The notes: generated by a model from the letters alone, not told the origin. Positions 22,612 to 36,429 are shown, counted from the stretch's first letter. The stretch: DNA of 64,000 bases from Isoetes taiwanensis (GCA_021234155.1 JAJEKV010000002.1:12144725-12208724), one strand, 5' to 3'. Numbers and translations are program-made.

Positions 22612-22852
22612 CACGTGACAATGATTCTTTTAAGGAATGTTTAGTAGATTTTGCATTCAATTTTTTTTTAGACATTTATCCAACATTTTACTTATTTACT
22701 CGACATTCTGCCATAGAATTAAATATAAGTGGCTTTCACGTAACAAGAATGTCACTTTAGGTGACATTCTCACGTGTCAACACCGCTATCGCGGGTTCGC
22801 GGTGAACAAGCAGAATCTAATGGGTAACTGGGAATAGAAGCATATAAAAATA
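22612..22852 (+). promoter_or_regulatory. Candidate core promoter: two G-boxes and TATA box
   Basis: CACGTG palindromes at 22612-22617 and 22771-22776 lie 231 and 72 bases upstream of TATAAAAATA at 22843-22852. The G-box is bound by plant bZIP and bHLH factors. Downstream, 22860-23060 is a C- and A-rich, leader-like stretch, and GGTTAAGT near 23063 could be a splice donor. No convincing coding exon follows, so the promoter is tentative and may belong to a decayed element. Confidence 0.3.
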
Positions 22853-24179
22853 GACCCCCAAAAACAACAACATATAAGGGCAGGTAGGGTGGGCTTATAT
22901 CAAGGAGCAGATGTTGTTGTGAGAAGACGCTCGATAATTATTGATAAGAATGACGCAGCACATATATAGTTGCTCGTCTCCGTCTCTGTAATAACGCATC
23001 CGAAATTCGATCGATGCCATTAGAGTTGTCTCCTCGAAATTTTGTCTTCAGCCTACTTTTGCTGGTTAAGTATTTTCACATTTGAGCTTATCATTTCGTT
23101 TATTTTAGACTGGGGTAACGCGTGTTGTGCCATATTATCGGAGGGCCAGTTGGAATCTAGTACATGGATGATACAATTATGATGCAAATTAAGCTAATTT
23201 TTTGGGCTTTTTAAGCACTCCTTCGTTAAGAAACTTTTGGCACTATTGGGTTGCGCCAAGAAAGTTTTGTCACTATCGGGTTGGCCTAAGGCAGGAAAAT
23301 TGTATTGATTTGTAGTATGTCCGGTGATTTTAATTACACGCCTTGTAATGTCACTGTTTTAACATGAATTGAGCTACAAGCAGGTTATGAAGAAGTAAGA
23401 GCATAAGTAAAACAAGAACTTCTTTATTCAAATGCAATAACAAGTCACAGTTACATGTAACAATCTCTACAATGCCAACAAGAATAATGTGGCAAGTGCT
23501 CACTAACAGCTTCATTTCCTTGTTGCACTTCATTTCCTTGTTGCGAGATGCTTGTTTTCTACAAAATAAAAATATACAATATTATTGGTTGCCCTGCATG
23601 CATGTGACTACTAGTATACCTTAAAGGCCAACTAGTATACCTTAAAGGCCAGACTCATTTTATAAATCATGAATCTAAAATTCAAAATAGGCATTGATAT
23701 ATAGATCAATTTAGGACGACCGCCTAAGGATGCCCTGCGACTAAACTAAGCCGCGTTCTTATTACAACTTTTTTCTTTGTTTCTATTGCCGCTATTTCTA
23801 GTACCTCGTGATCATCCGAAGGCAACTTCATATAATCATTGAGTTCTCTATATCCTCAGAATCGTAATCTTGCCCAATCCCCGTAGCATTAATCATTGAC
23901 CTTTTTTTTAATTCAAGAATTTATTGTGTAGAGAGTAGCTGTATTTCTTAGGCCTCTGAAATTATATTTCGCTCATTGGCTTCCTAATATGTCAAGATGC
24001 CTTTTCTTTACAAGTTTCTTTGGCTACAATGGCTTTAAAATTTGCAATTGGAGGGTTTTTTGTATTTTTGTCATCTTCACAACCTACGGTATATTTCGGT
24101 GTTGGTTCATACCTCTTCCTTTGTTTATCAAACCGGTAGCTCCTCTAGAATTTGTTAAAACCCCTTACTTAGGAAAACT
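22853..24179. other. Non-coding stretch with a perfect 21-bp tandem duplication
   Basis: No gene recognised. At 23610-23651 the 21-base unit ACTAGTATACCTTAAAGGCC plus A occurs twice without a mismatch. At 23233-23285 the phrase TTTTGTCACTATCGGGTTG and its near copy form another imperfect short repeat. Confidence 0.6.
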
Positions 24180-24689
24180 GCCATGAATACTGCAGCTGTA
24201 CAAATATATATGCATTACGAATTCCTGCACCTCGTAGGCGCTGGGGATGAGGGTGAGTCCTGTGATCCAAAACCCTGCTGGTATTTTCATGGACCGAACC
24301 GGGACGGGCGTGCATCGAAAGTAGTTTCCGGCAAGCGGGCGTACTGTGTCGCACCAAGAGGGCGAAGGAGCCCGGACCACTATATTGATAAATTGAAGGT
24401 ACGAAGCTTTCATCCTCAACAACTCTCCAACAAGTAACATTGACAAAAGCTCAGTTCCCGTCCACCACCGCCCCGTCAAGATGGTGGGCCCCGCTCGTCG
24501 GACGCCATGATCCTCGCTTCATGGGCAACTAAGAACGGTGTAGAGCCGCGGGCCTCAACCAGGGTGGGGCTTTATAAAGGCCGCTTTGTAGTATGTGCCA
24601 TCTTACCTCGCTCCAGAAAGCGATGTGGAAGCCCTGTGAAATTAAGATATCCAAGTTCTATCAAAATTTATCCCGACCGGGCGCTCAGG

Positions 24690-25560
24690 TACCCGGACGA
24701 CTTATGTGCCTCTTACATTCCAGCCACAAGCCCATCGACTCTCTTTGTCCTTCCAACAAGCTCTAGCCGCCATGTGGGCTCATTTGTTAGCAAGCCGAAG
24801 TGCGAGCCGGTGCGTCGCCCGCCAGCGCCGGGGATTTAGGATTCTAAACGGCTCCACTATAGATCATCGACTACTCTTTACGTGCCATGATAGATTCGCC
24901 ATCGGGCAAGAAAAAGCCTTTATATGCTCTTTTGTGATTATGCTAAAGCCCCTTTGGCACAGTTGAAGCAGGGATAATCTCCTCGCAGAATGGAGCATTG
25001 AGTCCCAGCTGGAACTAAGACAAGCTGCTGCGGTACTATATGAAAGTCTTAGTTCAGCTGTCACCACCATGAAGGAGCTAAGTAGTGTTGTGGTCAGTAA
25101 TATTAAAATGCTGCGATGTCCCTCGGTCTCCAACTTTGTTTGATTAGTTCGGACGAAGCAGAGAGCTGGCCGGTGGAACATGGGGCGAAGTGGTATACCG
25201 CTAAAATGGATATGTGGTGAAGCTTTTGCTATATGGATGATATGTCATCCCATCACGCCAAAGGTGGATGCAGAAGCACTTGGATGCTACCGCATGTTTT
25301 TGTGGATAGTAGCGGGAACGCGAGTAAACCTTGCTAAACAGGAAAGATGGCTGTCTTTAAAGGAAATAAAACGTACCACCATCCGTTATCTTTACAGCGA
25401 TACGCACCGTTGAGCCGGGTAAACCTGTGAGATAAGTATTTGGGAGTGGAAGTGGATAGAAGTCCCGAGCTGGAATACGGGTCAGAGCATAGAGTGAACA
25501 AGTGGTCTCAAAGCCTTGTACATACAAACGCGAAGCTGAAATTTGGAATTTTGACATGAA
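24690..25560 (+). pseudogene. Plus-strand LINE: reverse transcriptase
   Basis: Ordered motifs on the plus strand: LLASR finger helix near 24785, then RILNGSTIDH near 24838-24867, motif A YMLFCDYAKA at 24921-24950 with its metal-binding Asp at 24936-24938, LRQAAAVLYESL near 25015-25050, a degenerate motif B around 25110-25150, motif C YMDD intact at 25230-25241, and VNLAK at 25324-25338. These are the polymerase active-site elements. Each lies in a frame different from some neighbour, so no functional protein can be made. Confidence 0.85.
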
Positions 25561-26050
25561 ACGAATGCCATATAGAGTAATTTGTTCGTGACAAGATCAT
25601 ATACCGCGTGAAGCTCGGGGCCGCAGTTTACGCGTATACGGAAAAAGGGTGAGAAGGTCCCAAAAATTCCCAGAAACGATAGCACAAAATGCGTACAAAC
25701 ACCTTTATTGCCGATGCTTCTGGCTTCAATGTGATATGATTCGCTGGAGTTAAGCCCAGAACCGCTTACGTGATTCCGTTTTAATTTCGAGGGGATGATG
25801 AATTTGCCGCCGCTTTGGCAACGGAGGAGACAAAATTGAAGGGCTGGTGGCGTCGATGTTGAGGAGTGGATGTGGAAATGGGGGTTGAACACCCATGATC
25901 TATATGTGCATCGCAAGGATATTCGAACATAGGTAAAAGAGCAGTCATTTTGAAAACCAGAGTCCTGTAGATTAAGAAGGATTTCGCCAGGATGCATTAA
26001 TCCAAAGCTTCAAGAGGCTGCTACCTCTAGGGAGAAAGTGCTGTCTCGAT
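25560..26050 (+). pseudogene. Plus-strand LINE: post-RT region
   Basis: Across frames I read YRVKLGAAVYAYTEKG, then QTPLLPMLLASM (near 25700-25735), which corresponds to QTPHPMMPA in piece Y and to the TP-containing segment at 61.2 kb. The opposite strand happens to be open for 171 codons here, but it shows no protein-like match and is treated as a shadow. Beyond 26050 the sequence is the AT-richer 3' UTR. Confidence 0.6.
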
Positions 26051-26434
26051 CAGCGAATGAGACCACTGGCTATAGACTTAGCAGAAACTCTGGCATGGAG
26101 TGGAATCCCAAGATGGAAATGAGGTAATCGCAGCATGTAATTTACGTGAAGTGGAGGATGAACAACATGTGCCTTTGAGGCGCCTCTATGATCTGGAAAT
26201 TCAAACAGTATAATATTTTAGCATCAACCTTGTTGCTTTTTTATTTAGAAGGCAAATGCACAGGGAAATTCATAAGAGATCCTGAGTCCCAGGGAACAAC
26301 TTTGGTCATAATTCTAGAAGAGGAGCTAAGAGCTACCTAATATTGTCTAAAGATGCATTAGGATGATATTTTCTATAACGTTGATCAGATGTGTTGAACG
26401 CCCCATAGACCGTGGTCTTGTGACGCCACAAATA

Positions 26435-26500
26435 TTTCTATTTCATTTCATTTCATCCCTCCCTCCCTCCCTCCCTCCCTCCCCACCCCCATCCCCCCCA
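26435..26500. repeat. (CATTT)n(CCCT)n tail of plus-strand LINE
   Basis: Three CATTT units followed by about seven CCCT units and C-rich sequence, immediately after the LINE terminus. Confidence 0.85.
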
Positions 26501-26804
26501 AGATACCTCTGGGCTTCATGGCAACAGCCTACGCCACACAAAAGATCCTGCTGCATCGATTCCAACCTTCCTCAACTCTCAGACCGTTTTGGAGCAAGTT
26601 GCAAACACCTCAGAATGATGTATACACCATGAGATTTGCGATGTTAAGAGCAACCAAGTAGTGAATGTTAGTGAAGAGAATTCACAACCTGCAGTAAGAT
26701 GCATATATAAATACCATTTGTACTAAGATGCACAATTCCTCCACCCACACCCATTAAACGTCAACATGTCCTCTATCCAAACCTATTAGATATGTGAAAT
26801 ATGA

Positions 26805-26950
26805 GATGCAATTCACTTATTAACAACATAGGTAGATCCATAGTCTTATCTATGATGCAATTCACTCATTAACAACATAGGTAGATCCGTAGTCTCATCT
26901 TTGATGCAATTCACAAACAAACAACATATGCAAATTCATAGTCTAAGCAC
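26805..26950 (+). repeat. 49-bp tandem repeat, three copies
   Basis: Units begin GATGCAATTCAC at 26805, 26854 and 26903. The first two are nearly identical (ATTAACAACATAGGTAGATC shared), and the third is more diverged. Confidence 0.85.
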
Positions 26951-28473
26951 ATTGCATAATGGCAATTGGAAACATGGTTACCATTGCATATACCTAAAAT
27001 GTTTGAAACTGAGATAATAGTTTTATGAAGCACACTGCTAATCTGTATAACCTCTATGCTAATGTAACATAGCTCTCAAAATGAGAGATATAAGTGCAAT
27101 AACACAAAGGAATGGAGCAAAAAGTCCCTTCACAATTATGTGCACTCAGGTGCACCAAAAGAAAATGTCGTGCAATTATGACTTCATGTAGGCCTCTCAT
27201 CCCAAAACACAACCCGCAGACCAGTTAATAAGAACTCCCTATTAAAGCATTGGCCTACATTCTACAAACCAGGAAATAGTCAATACCGTGAATCAAACAT
27301 GTAAATACCATCATACATTTTAGATTGTGCTATATGGATATTGCTGCATCTATCAATGGAGGAGAAGGTTCAAATTTGGCGTAAAAGTCGATGCTCTATA
27401 TGATGTGATAGTGAGAAGGTTCCCGGCTTAAGTTAGAAAGTCTATGCTCAGGTGATGGGATAGTGCCGCGTTGATGTTTTTGTTTGTGCGGGATGGTGAC
27501 ATACATTTGACTTGAACTGGTTTTATAGTGTGTTTTGATGTTGCCACCCAAGTTAATTCAAGTAAGGAATGTTACCCAAGTGGCAAATGGTGTAGCATTG
27601 CCATGCCTAGTAAACAAAATGTTAAACTTGGACTTGGGTGAAGTTAAGGGTTAATGATACACTACAATTTGAGGCATCACTATAAAGATCGCTTTACTAT
27701 GTTTTATTCTCAATAATATCTCCGTAGTTTAGGATCCTATTGTTCTGGATACCTTTTGTTGGCGTGGGCACAAGCCTAAGAAATGATCTCGGAAATATAG
27801 CACTAAATCGTTCAAAGACATTGTGCAATTAAACAAAAAACAGTAGGGGATAAGGAGATTTCAGGGATGTCTGGTACCAAATTGATGAATATATCGGGAA
27901 GTAACCTTGCTTGCACTTCTCTTCAAACAATCATGCCAATAGTGCTCTTCAAATCTCCCTCCACAAAGAAGGCAACATCACAAGGCAAGCTTATCGTAGC
28001 TTACTTGTCTCTATTGGCTAAATCTCACATGCCATCATGTGTATATATCATCCAAAATTTTGTAAATTTGATTTGTATATCATTCATATTTGAACAAAGG
28101 ATGTGATTTCTCTGAAGCCCAAATTATGACCGAATGTTAGTCCAAGATAATTCTTTGTATCTCTGTGCTACTTTCCCTATGAAAGCATCCTTCAATTCCA
28201 TCTTCCTTTCGTTCCATTTTATAAACTCTACCTTCTGACCCATTTCCTTGCAGGTCTGACATAAGCCTAATGACTCATATCAGCAAGCTTCCGAAGAATG
28301 TATTATGGTAAATAGCCTCTTGAAAAAATATTTATGGGGACTAAGTGGCTGCTGCTACTATCCTAGGTGTGCCTGATTACAAGATGAAAAGCAAGACATC
28401 TCATCACATCACAAGAAAAGATGAAGAGCAACAGCTTTACACCGACAATAAAACATGGATTATCTAATTTCAG

Positions 28474-28575
28474 TTGCTTGTTATTTCCCTATATTAGATG
28501 AAATGCAACAAAAAAAATTTCCATTTGCTTGTTATTTCTATATTACATGAAATGCAAATGTAAAAAATAAGCCTC
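28474..28575 (+). repeat. 51-bp tandem duplication
   Basis: TTGCTTGTTATTTC...GATGAAATGCAA at 28474 and again at 28525, with small differences. Confidence 0.7.
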
Positions 28576-28860
28576 ACCCACCATCGAACAAAGTTTGTAC
28601 CCAAAAAGAAGCCACAACCGGTTGATATCGCTATGACATTTTTGAAACCCACAACATTACGTAATAACAAAGTTGGCATTGAAGAGCATGTTTATTCCCA
28701 CTGAAATATGGTTCTAGGACAAAATGCCCACACGCATTGGCCAGGGTTCTTTCAAAGATGACCTACAATAGCCAAAAATACCAAACATTAAAAACAAAAT
28801 ATATAAATATTTATAATAAAACCATGCTCAAGGTTCATGTCAAAGGATTGGTTCTCGCGA

Positions 28861-29100
28861 TGTACAAGTTTTGTATAATCAGATATTAAGGTTTTAAAAA
28901 CAATTATAAGGTTTGAGAGAATGTACTTTAATGGTGTTAATTTTGTACATGTATTGTAAATTTTTAGCTCGCCACCTAATGAACCCTCTCAGGTGAATAT
29001 GCACCCAAACAAGCAAGGCTTTACGTGGATTTTGAATTAAAATGTGGCCAAAATGCAATATTTAATGTTAATGGTAGTTGTGTGTTAATGGTTTGTGTTT
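28861..29100 (+). repeat. Dispersed repeat R1, copy 1
   Basis: TGTACAAGTTTTGTATAATC begins a block of about 240 bases that recurs in the same orientation at 40243. Shared words include TGTACATGTATTGTAAAT, GTGAATATGCACCCAAAC and GTTAATGGTAGTTGTG. The nature of the element (short LTR, SINE or other) is unknown. Confidence 0.8.
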
Positions 29101-32100
29101 AACCAGTAGCTTTTTGAAATTTCTTCTAGCTCCAAAGATGCGGGTGCATGTAATATACACATTGTGTAGATATAATATCTCAGGCATGGAGATTCCTTAG
29201 TGCATATGAATCACGAAAATTAGGCAGATTTAAACAAGCCATTACTGGAAGTCCCACACATTAGCGACATAATACCACAAGAGTGATAATAGACAAATGG
29301 TGACACATTTGAAAAACATTAGTTTAAGCATTAAACAAGAATATCAAACAAAACATTAGTTCAAGACCAACTGGAATAGAACAAGTGCAGCAACAAAACG
29401 AAGAATCCAGAAACATGCTAACAATGGATAAGATTTGACCATCATGGAAATTTCTATTTCTATAATTCTTTTTGTCTATAAAATGAAACTGTTCGTGAAG
29501 CTTCAACCAATAACTGATACTCACTTCTTCAAGCTTACATATTCCATATACTCGATACAATTCATTACCCAAGACAATATGTACTAAGGATATCGATATA
29601 AAATTGGTTACCCAAGACAATGGCGTACTATACACTGGGGCTGGAAGATGCCATCTTCATGTCTTTGCACATAAAGCTGAAATTTACAAGAAATTTCTTC
29701 CGACATACAGTTATTCACTTCATCGAGAGTAGGCAAATGTGGTGAAGCCACTTTCTAAACATTATTGCAAAACTCTACCTAAGAGAATCCATCAAAAGAC
29801 AGTCTCAAATGTGTCTCAACTTGGTGGCGGTGAAATTCACTTACACACCCCCAACCCCCCACCCGAACAAGAAAAACTTAATTCTGCATCAAACTCTTCA
29901 TGCTGAAACGCCTTAACATGGGCTGCCTGCCAATAGGGACTTCAAGAAAGCACAGGACTCCATATTTTAGCGCAACGATGATCTTATGTACAGTCGCCCA
30001 TATAGAAGCGTGATGGGTAAACTTTCATACCCACTAATCCTTGACATGAGTGGAGGCAATCAGTAGATTATGCAAACGCACTGCCAACACATTACACATG
30101 GACATTTCATCAAATGCTAATGTGACATCATGTAAAATATAAGATGCATTAACTCAATGTCGACAGCCGTCCCAGTCGTTATATAATCAACACCATCCTA
30201 CTACTTTGATCCGAAAGCGCTCACTAGATACGCAAAATCAATAGTTCAGCGGCCCATATGGTTTGATATAGTAGCATTGCCAAACCCGATGCTAAATCCA
30301 TACCCCAATCCCCGAAAGCGTAACGCGCCCTTATGTCCATATGGGCAAAAGGTCCATTCGTTGTTGCCTTGATCCGCGAAAGTTTGGCGTCCTTATTTCT
30401 ATCCACCCACATCTATAGCCGAAGTCGACAGAGCACCAACGATGCCTACTGGCTCCATCCGGCAAAGAAATTAACCGGTTACTGGTATCCCGATAGGGTG
30501 CTTTGGCCTTACCAGATCCGGGCGTAATCCGGGGCATAAAGGATCGTGGGTTTTACCGCGGAAGTGCAGAGGAAGAGGTCTACCACTTGAAGGCCACCAT
30601 TATATCATATTTTATGGTAATGTTCTCTAATGAGTCAAACGCCTCCTCGCAAATGCACAATCATAAACTTTAGGAAACAATATGTAATTAAACAGAAAAA
30701 TGCTATTTTAACTAGACAATAAGATCATGTCTCTACTCATCGTTGTCGGCTGTAAAGGTCCTAGAAGGTTAGAAAAGTGTAATAATACGCGTAATGACAT
30801 TGCTTACCATCGGGTATATTGAGGGAATAGGCAGCTACTAAGTCGAAAACATAAAGCTCCGCATGATAATCCAGCATAAAATCTGGAAACAAACAAGAAT
30901 CGAGCCCCAAACATAGTCCAGACAAAACAATTCTAATAATTTTCCTGCCAATTTATCCTACCGAAGTTCAAGCCCTTAAAAAGTTGAAAAATATCTTCAT
31001 GTCTACTCGCGAGAGAGCGTAAGAAGCCCCTTCTATTCCTATGTTTGTAATCGTAAATACCGTGGAGGTTTTCGAAGTCTCCTAAATTGAAGCAATGGTT
31101 TATGACCTATATGTACATCGAGTCAACGGCGTTCACCTCGTGAAAGCCGAGGGAAAATGAAAACCCTGTACATTTATGGTTTCTCGCTAAAATGCTCATT
31201 CGCATCAACAAGATTAAAGATTAATGGAACAACCATCTCGTAGTCCGGAAATGATAAATCAGTAAAGAGAACCCGGTTTGGTGCCCTGCAAGATGTCTGA
31301 GTATATGCATGTAAGTTCTAAAAATATAACGGATCACACCCATTGGAAAGTGCCATTTAAATTCATGCAAAGTGTATCCGGTGATTCTAGATGCACGATT
31401 AGTACATCTATTCTAAAATACATCACAAAAATCATAGTAAAACCATGTTGAAAAAGCCGTGACAAAAAATACAAAATGTAACCTTATTATGCTGCATATT
31501 CATTTCCCAGTGGTTAAGCTTCCATTCCAAAGCAAGACCGAAGTTTAGTCTTGTGACATCTCGGCTGGCTTTATTCATTATTAACCATGAAGCTTAAGGA
31601 GCAAAGAGTAGAAACAATGAATAGAAGTCTTAATAAATGGATCATAAGCTATTAACAATGAATACAAACAAATAAATGATCATAATGAATTGATTCTATT
31701 ACACGGTATGAATGTTCCATGCTTAGCGAATCATGTGAAGGTTCCACCCCCAATGTTTCGATATATAGTACGAATTTTACCCTGCGCAACCATCAGAAGA
31801 AAGTACATGTCCGAACACACCCAATGCAAGACATTTAAGGATTTATCCCATGTCTTTGCACTATTTTCACAACCGGATGCAGCGAATAAAATGTCCTCAT
31901 TGAACTTTTATAGGTCGGATGCATCACCGTCATTCACTGCATGCTTTTAAAATTTGTATTCTCCCCATGATATCATCATGGCTTCATGTCATGTCTATGC
32001 TACCATGCTAAATGTTGTAATCGAACAAAATTTGCTGGCTAATGCCCATTGCCAAATACATGGTGAGAAACTCTGCACATGAGGAGAATGAGGATGGCGG

Positions 32101-32618
32101 GCCATGCCTTTGTGAGGCACTTGGAAATAAGGTACCTTGAGTTAATGTTGAAACTGGCCCAGAGCTCACGAATAACTTAGATTCGTATTGTTGCAATTGA
32201 ATTGATCATAGCTGTAACATAAGGCACTGCAATATTAGATAATGGATCAACCAGAAATTAAGAAAAAAAGGAAAGGGAAAAAGCTTCCCAATGTCACATC
32301 TATAAAGTTTACCTCAAGATAAATTTATTGTCATTTTTAGCAGTCTTGGTACTTAACTTAGACCACATTACCTGTTTGATCCTGACATGTAGTAGACCAA
32401 TACACGGGCACCCTCTATGTGTGTTTGCTCTACATGCAAATGAGAATGTTCTATAACAAAGACTAAGTGATTCCATAACAAATAAAATCGAGACATTCAT
32501 CAAAAGGCAAGGTTGTGTCTCCCTTCAGACTGTAAGGGTATCATCTGAAAAAGAAGCCCAGGGTCAATCAAATAGAGTACATGCCGCTTGGCACATAATG
32601 CAGTTCTCTTAGCTATCA

Positions 32619-32782
32619 GATATTGATACTGAATAACATATTTTTTAGAGCATTCATGGTCTAGTCCTCGACTCCTAGATGGTTGTGTAGTAACTTCTTA
32701 GATATTGATACTGGATAACATTTTTTTTAGTGCATGCACGGTCTAGTCCTCGACTCCTAGATGGTTGTGTACTAACTTCTCA
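32619..32782 (+). repeat. 82-bp tandem duplication
   Basis: GATATTGATACTG at 32619 and 32701. Both copies carry CATGGTCTAGTCCTCGACTC or its one-base variant, then CTAGATGGTTGTGTA. They are nearly identical, so the duplication is fairly recent. Confidence 0.9.
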
Positions 32783-33956
32783 AGCTAAAATATTTATCAG
32801 GCAAAAGTTTACCATGGCAAAACTAAGCATTTATTGCAGAAGTTCAACAGAAAAGGCTTATATAGGGAGCTCACTGACGTGAACCAATTTGACATGATAG
32901 GACTTGAATAAAAAATTAACTATGTTTGCAGACTAAGAATGGTAAGTGTTTAGGACCTTCGTAAACTTAAATCGATACAAATTTCACATCGCCTCCTAAT
33001 GCAACAATCTGTTGCTCCAGTGTATCTCATTCATTCAATAAAGGACTCATGATTGTTAAGGCCTAGAGAAATAAATCCTGAACCCCCCAACTCTGAGCAG
33101 TTAGTACAATAATTAATCTCCAGTTAGCACAATCGTTCGTCTCCAAAAACATTATCCCTAGGAATCACTCTGAATCAACTCAGAACCTACTTAAAAATGC
33201 TATATGTAGGTACTTAGCAAGGTCACTCTTGAAGGAGTATACCGCAAGTCACTCTTTGAAGGGGCAAATAGAAGATTGAGTATACACTGCTTCTTCGATT
33301 GCATCTATCAAAGCTTAGAACCCTAGTATAGAGCAAATTTTATGGAAGAATATAGGCTAGACGCCTGACGATCAAGAAAATGTGATGATGCCACAGACAT
33401 GATGGCTTAAACAGAAATTAAATCTTCAATCTACCTTAGTTGCAAAAGATGAAGAGGCTTTGAATTTAAGATGAAAAGGCTCTAAATTCATTGGAATATG
33501 GCAGGCTGCAGGTTTAAAACATCTTACCATGTAATAGACGGGATGACTTTATAAGCTAAATATGCCAACGACAGAAAGAGATAGAAAAGAGATGCAAGTA
33601 CTCCAAGGATGGAAGAATATGCAGGCTTTTGCTGCATTATTTCAATTGACAGTGGCTTTGCTTCTCATTAAATCATCCATATGAGTTAATTGTCATACCT
33701 TGCAAAGTGTTCAATGAAAGCAGCCATTTCAGATAGTCTCCATAAAACAAATGAACGTGGCTAACTTACTGGTAGAGATTGGGGACATGGAGAGGAAAAA
33801 AGACCCTTCATGTGGCTTTCAAAATAGCCTGCCATTATAATTCCTGAACCTACATCAAAGGATTGAACAAAGAAAGCCAAGTGCTTATTACAATACCACA
33901 ATTGCTCAATTCATTCTCGAGCCAAACAACGAATTTTTATATCAAAATAGAAGCTG

Positions 33957-34260
33957 TAGCATCAAAAGCATGAAACATGACATCAAGGCCTTGTTCAAGG
34001 AGTAGACCTTGAAATGATAGAAAATCCAAGCACTGTTCTCTTAGCACATCTTTTCTAAGTGTGTTATAGCAAGCTTTCTCTACCTATCAAATGTTCTAGT
34101 GGGTAACAGTAACATCAAGAGCATGAGACATAGCATGAAAGCCATGTTGGAGTAAATGCTGAACTGATAGAAAATCCTGGCACTGTTCTCTTAGCCCATG
34201 TTTTCTAAGTATCTTGTAGCAAGCTTGCTCTACCTATGAAATGTTCCAATGGATAACAGA
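33957..34260 (+). repeat. 153-bp tandem duplication
   Basis: Copies start at 33957 (TAGCATCAAAAGCATG) and 34110 (TAACATCAAGAGCATG). Both contain ATGATAGAAAATCC or a close variant, CACTGTTCTCTTAGC and TAGCAAGCTT. Confidence 0.9.
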
Positions 34261-36429
34261 AATTATATATGTTTGCTCTCTGAAGTGCCACACGACTTGA
34301 TTAGTGGGTTCCAGGACTGTGTCATCGTATCTTTCAAGCAATAATAGGTGATTGTAAGGGCAAGAAACAACTTGCATCTAGGGGTTTATTCATGGGGGTT
34401 TATTGTCTGCTAGCAGCCTCTTGCAGATAATAATGAGCAACAAAGAACCACATGATTTTACAATCAAGGCATCATTATTAGAAAATGTTCTAAAGAGTAA
34501 CTCAGTAGCTTAGTAACTTAATAGCCTGCAGTAGAATTTTTTGCACGTAAAGATATGTCATATGGTCCACTCCTCTATTGATGAACACAAAATGTTACAA
34601 AATCTTACCTGTAGCTAATCAAACACGTAGCGTCGAATGCAAGATGTGGTAAAACAATGAATCAAAACTGTTTTTGTTTTATATCTTGTAGCAGCATGCA
34701 CAAAATAATTTTTTCGTGCCCTCTCTTGCAGCTGGAACATAATCAGCATGGATAAATGGCCCATTATTCATATTTGCGTAGCTTATAAAGTCAGAATTCT
34801 TTGATGATATGACGACCTGATTAATAGAATTACATAATGCATGTCTATGAGGTTGATTCACAAATACAACAATCATGTATGTCACATTGGAGCTCCTATA
34901 AAGAAAAAATAAATGCTAAGTAAAATTAATTTCCAAATGGAAATTATTTAAATGCAAAGACAAAACATTTTGAAACCGTATTTTAGTTTTGAAATGCCCC
35001 AAACGCTGGATGCCTAGCATGGGAGGATGCATTCCCTGTGACATAAAGGTATATTTAAATACAAAAAATTCCTAGGCTCAACTTCAACTGTAAAGATTCC
35101 CAGTCTCAACTTCATCCTTTTCTTATCTAGCTCCAAAAGTTTACGAAGCCATATATTCTATGGTTTGCACTTTGAAATAATGGTATTTTCTCTTACTGAA
35201 TGTTTTTCCAATCAAAGGAAAATGTAGAATGCCTAGCTCATCTTTTTGTTTTCCAGATGAAGAAAAGTATAGAATGTCTATCGCATCTATGAAACAAATA
35301 CTTTATTTAGTAGATAATACCATTGTGTTTGCTGTTTGGTCCACCAAGGGTTAGAATTTGGGCCATACAAACTACTCCACTATAGATTTAGGTACTAATA
35401 TAGCTTGCACCTTAATGTCAATGAATCTAATAATACTAAGAGAGCTGATGCAACCTAGAAAGGAGTTATCTAGCAGATCGTGTAGCCTTTATTGGAAGAT
35501 ACATATTTCTTGGAATGGATGCAAGTGGACGTTTGCAAACCATCTTTAGGAGACCAACATGTCTGATTTAATATAGCCCTGGTGTATGACAACATGTAGA
35601 TACGCTTTAGAGAGAAAAACACAGTTGTGATAATTTTAATTGTTATTTTAATTGTGATAATCATTCCTCTAGGAACCAACCTTTCAATAAAGTAAGTAGC
35701 TGAAGCAAGTAGAAGAAATCCCATCGCATCCCAATAGATAGAAAATATAATCTTATTGACACCATTATTCAGAGCAGCCCTATTAAGCAATAAAAACTCA
35801 TAAAGATGTAGCAAACTCAAAGAAGCATGAAAAATGGATGAAAATGTATGGAATCATTAGTACCACAACTGAAGATACTGTCTCTTTAATTCCTCCTCTG
35901 AAGTTCGGATTCCATGCTCTTGCATTTCAAACTTGATATTTGGACCTAGTTCTTGCACAAATGCAAGTGATTATAAGCAATCAGTACAGTCCCCTTTCTG
36001 ATGCAAAAGTCTAAAGAATATCAGGAAAGTAGAGCCGTTATGGTTTTGAAAGCCCTGAGGAAAGAAATCTCAAATTTCAAGCTAGAACTCATACCTATCT
36101 TCAGTGGATATGGACGCTGGATTGCCTCAGAAGACATGCATGTTGGATTGCCGCTTTGCAAGAATAAGAATTTGAAAGTAACCACATCCCTAATTTTGAC
36201 CTTAATTTTGATGCCATTAACATGTCTAATACTTTATGATTTTTAGGAGATCGGGAAGTTTTCCGGCGTCTAGAACCTCCAAAAATCTTAGGAAATCAAC
36301 TTATAAAAAATTCCAAAAATGTTTTTATCTGGGAAAACCAAAACCCAAATTAACACTTCCATTGATATCCCATGGAAATGCAATGCATAGAACTTTGGTA
36401 TGGCCCCAGAAGTAGGTGCCTTTAACTTG

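Larger units (their letters stand above)
24180..26434 (+). mobile_element. LINE on the plus strand (RT to 3' end)
   Basis: A plus-strand LINE related to the minus-strand copies. It contains RT fingers, palm, the post-RT region and a 3' end whose last block (CCCCATAGACCGTGGTC, then CACAAATATTTC) corresponds to the terminal block of LINE copy 1. It is followed by a CATTT/CCCT tail. The 5' part (endonuclease) is not recognised, so it is probably 5'-truncated, and the start is approximate. Frames are broken throughout. Confidence 0.8.
26501..28860. other. AT-rich intergenic stretch with two short tandem repeats
   Basis: No gene. It contains the 49-bp tandem repeat at 26805-26950 and a 51-bp duplication at 28474-28575. 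A 79-codon frame at 27867-28106 has no known similarity. Confidence 0.5.
29101..36429. other. Long AT-rich region without recognised genes
   Basis: More than 7 kb in which I found no supported gene. Frames stay below about 116 codons. A GC-richer block at 30160-30600 has overlapping frames on both strands (LPDGASRHRWCSVDFG on minus) but no family was recognised. Two clear tandem duplications lie at 32619-32782 and 33957-34260. Confidence 0.5.

Noticed and set aside
25482-25997. Open minus-strand frame of 171 codons
   Set aside because: It overlaps the plus-strand LINE, where RT and post-RT motifs are readable in order. The minus-strand protein shows no domain and is best explained as a shadow frame.
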